DNA of 64,000 nucleotides, from the NCBI RefSeq assembly GCF_000325705.1, contig NC_019904.1, positions 5,468,501-5,532,500 of the forward strand. The letters run 5' to 3'. The notes below the pieces were generated by a model that worked only from the letters and a program-made list of their open reading frames with translations, had not been told where the DNA came from and searched no databases. Positions 63,833-64,000 of this stretch are shown one piece after another. Source of the DNA: Echinicola vietnamensis DSM 17526. GTDB taxonomy: Bacteria > Bacteroidota > Bacteroidia > Cytophagales > Cyclobacteriaceae. A program made the position numbers and the translations under genes. Positions within the stretch are counted from its first letter, which is position 1, and each line of letters opens with the position of its first letter.

Positions 63833-63903
63833 AACAGAGCCCAATGTGGCAGGGCACATGTCCGGCAATCATAAGTAGGCAGATCCCCAACACTTTGGGA
63901 CCT

Positions 63904-63945
63904 GCACAAAAAAGAAAAGGCCCTTCCGCAACTGCGGAAGGGCCT
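63904..63945 (-). terminator. rRNA operon terminator
   Basis: Perfect arms AGGCCCTTCCGCA (63918-63930) and TGCGGAAGGGCCT (63933-63945), 2-nt loop. On the minus strand TTTTCTTTTTTGTGC follows. It lies directly after the 5S rRNA 3' end. Confidence 0.88.
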
Positions 63946-63954
63946 GTATAAAAG

Positions 63955-64000
63955 CGGGCGGCGACCTACTCTCCCGGGTGTAACCCCAGTACCATCGGCG
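63955..64000 (-). rRNA. rrf: 5S rRNA, 3' part (cut by window)
   Basis: On the minus strand: CGCCGATGGTACTGGGGTTA, then CACCCGGGAGAGTAGGTCGC and CGCC. This is the conserved 3' half of bacterial 5S rRNA (GATGGTACTG, GGGAGAGTAGGTCG). The rest of the rRNA operon lies beyond 64000. The exact 3' end (about 63955) is approximate. Confidence 0.93.

Larger units (their letters stand above)
62658..63903. other. 1.2-kb non-coding, repeat-rich region
   Basis: No credible protein gene in either strand. It contains several repeat-like blocks listed separately, and GC-rich palindromic pieces. It lies between the dihydroorotase-like gene and the end of an rRNA operon. Confidence 0.55.

Noticed and set aside
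1..64000. CRISPR arrays, tRNA genes, prophage or intact transposase genes
   Set aside because: No regular spaced repeats, cloverleaf patterns, phage structural genes or DDE/serine transposase motifs were seen on either strand.

Overview
The window reads as a chromosomal segment of a marine-type Bacteroidota, most likely Cytophagales/Cyclobacteriaceae (Echinicola/Cyclobacterium-like). This is inferred from family content, not from a database search. The signs are a TonB receptor + DUF4374 lipoprotein + PepSY membrane protein module, a MoxR-DUF58-BatA-BatB/C-BatD operon, Porin_O_P, DUF4199 proteins, tandem secreted sulfatases, few Shine-Dalgarno sequences, and promoter boxes of the Bacteroidota form TAnnTTTG. 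The window ends inside an rRNA operon: a 5S rRNA fragment on the minus strand and its terminator.

Layout. (1) 2-5652, plus strand: an iron/siderophore-type uptake module (TonB receptor cut by the window edge, DUF4374 lipoprotein, PepSY membrane reductase-like protein) and a TlpA-like thioredoxin lipoprotein. (2) 5653-20730: a visibly AT-richer stretch of signalling genes with long intergenic spaces and signs of decay. It holds a 1329-aa hybrid histidine kinase, a glycosyltransferase with a damaged active site, an NtrC-type regulator, a kinase-like protein whose ATP-binding and receiver motifs are eroded, a stand-alone receiver, a small LuxR-type HTH protein, an ECF sigma / 60-aa protein / MscS channel operon, a candidate MITE, a receiver without phospho-Asp, and an OmpA-SPOR pseudogene. 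(3) 20849-28708: an ACC-synthase-like aminotransferase converging on the six-gene bat operon (aerotolerance/envelope stress), which includes a BatB-BatC fusion. (4) 28894-36178, minus strand: two tandem sulfatases, a small-multidrug-export family protein, a secreted protein of unknown function, an M24 aminopeptidase and a phosphate-type porin. (5) 36654-43349, plus strand: prs-rplY-pth housekeeping genes, a thiamine-binding protein, and a two-gene envelope unit ending in an 831-aa OmpA protein. (6) 43448-50130, minus strand: rarA, GDPD lipoprotein + threonine aldolase, DUF2721, ECF sigma/anti-sigma pair, lpd. (7) 50586-52669, plus strand: fabG, SPFH protein and a 59-aa Arc-like DNA-binding protein. 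(8) 52695-62657: a secreted unknown, a MacA-like adaptor/permease/TolC set without its ATPase, a zinc-ribbon methyltransferase, and an operon of a dihydroorotase homologue lacking catalytic ligands, two DUF4199 proteins and two GT2 glycosyltransferases. (9) 62658-64000: repeat-rich non-coding DNA leading to 5S rRNA.

The least ordinary parts are the sigma/small protein/MscS operon, the cluster of non-canonical phosphorelay proteins, the embedded lipoprotein-like signal at the BatB-BatC junction, the catalytically empty dihydroorotase homologue and the structured intergenic repeats beside the rRNA operon. No CRISPR array, tRNA, intact transposase or prophage gene was seen.
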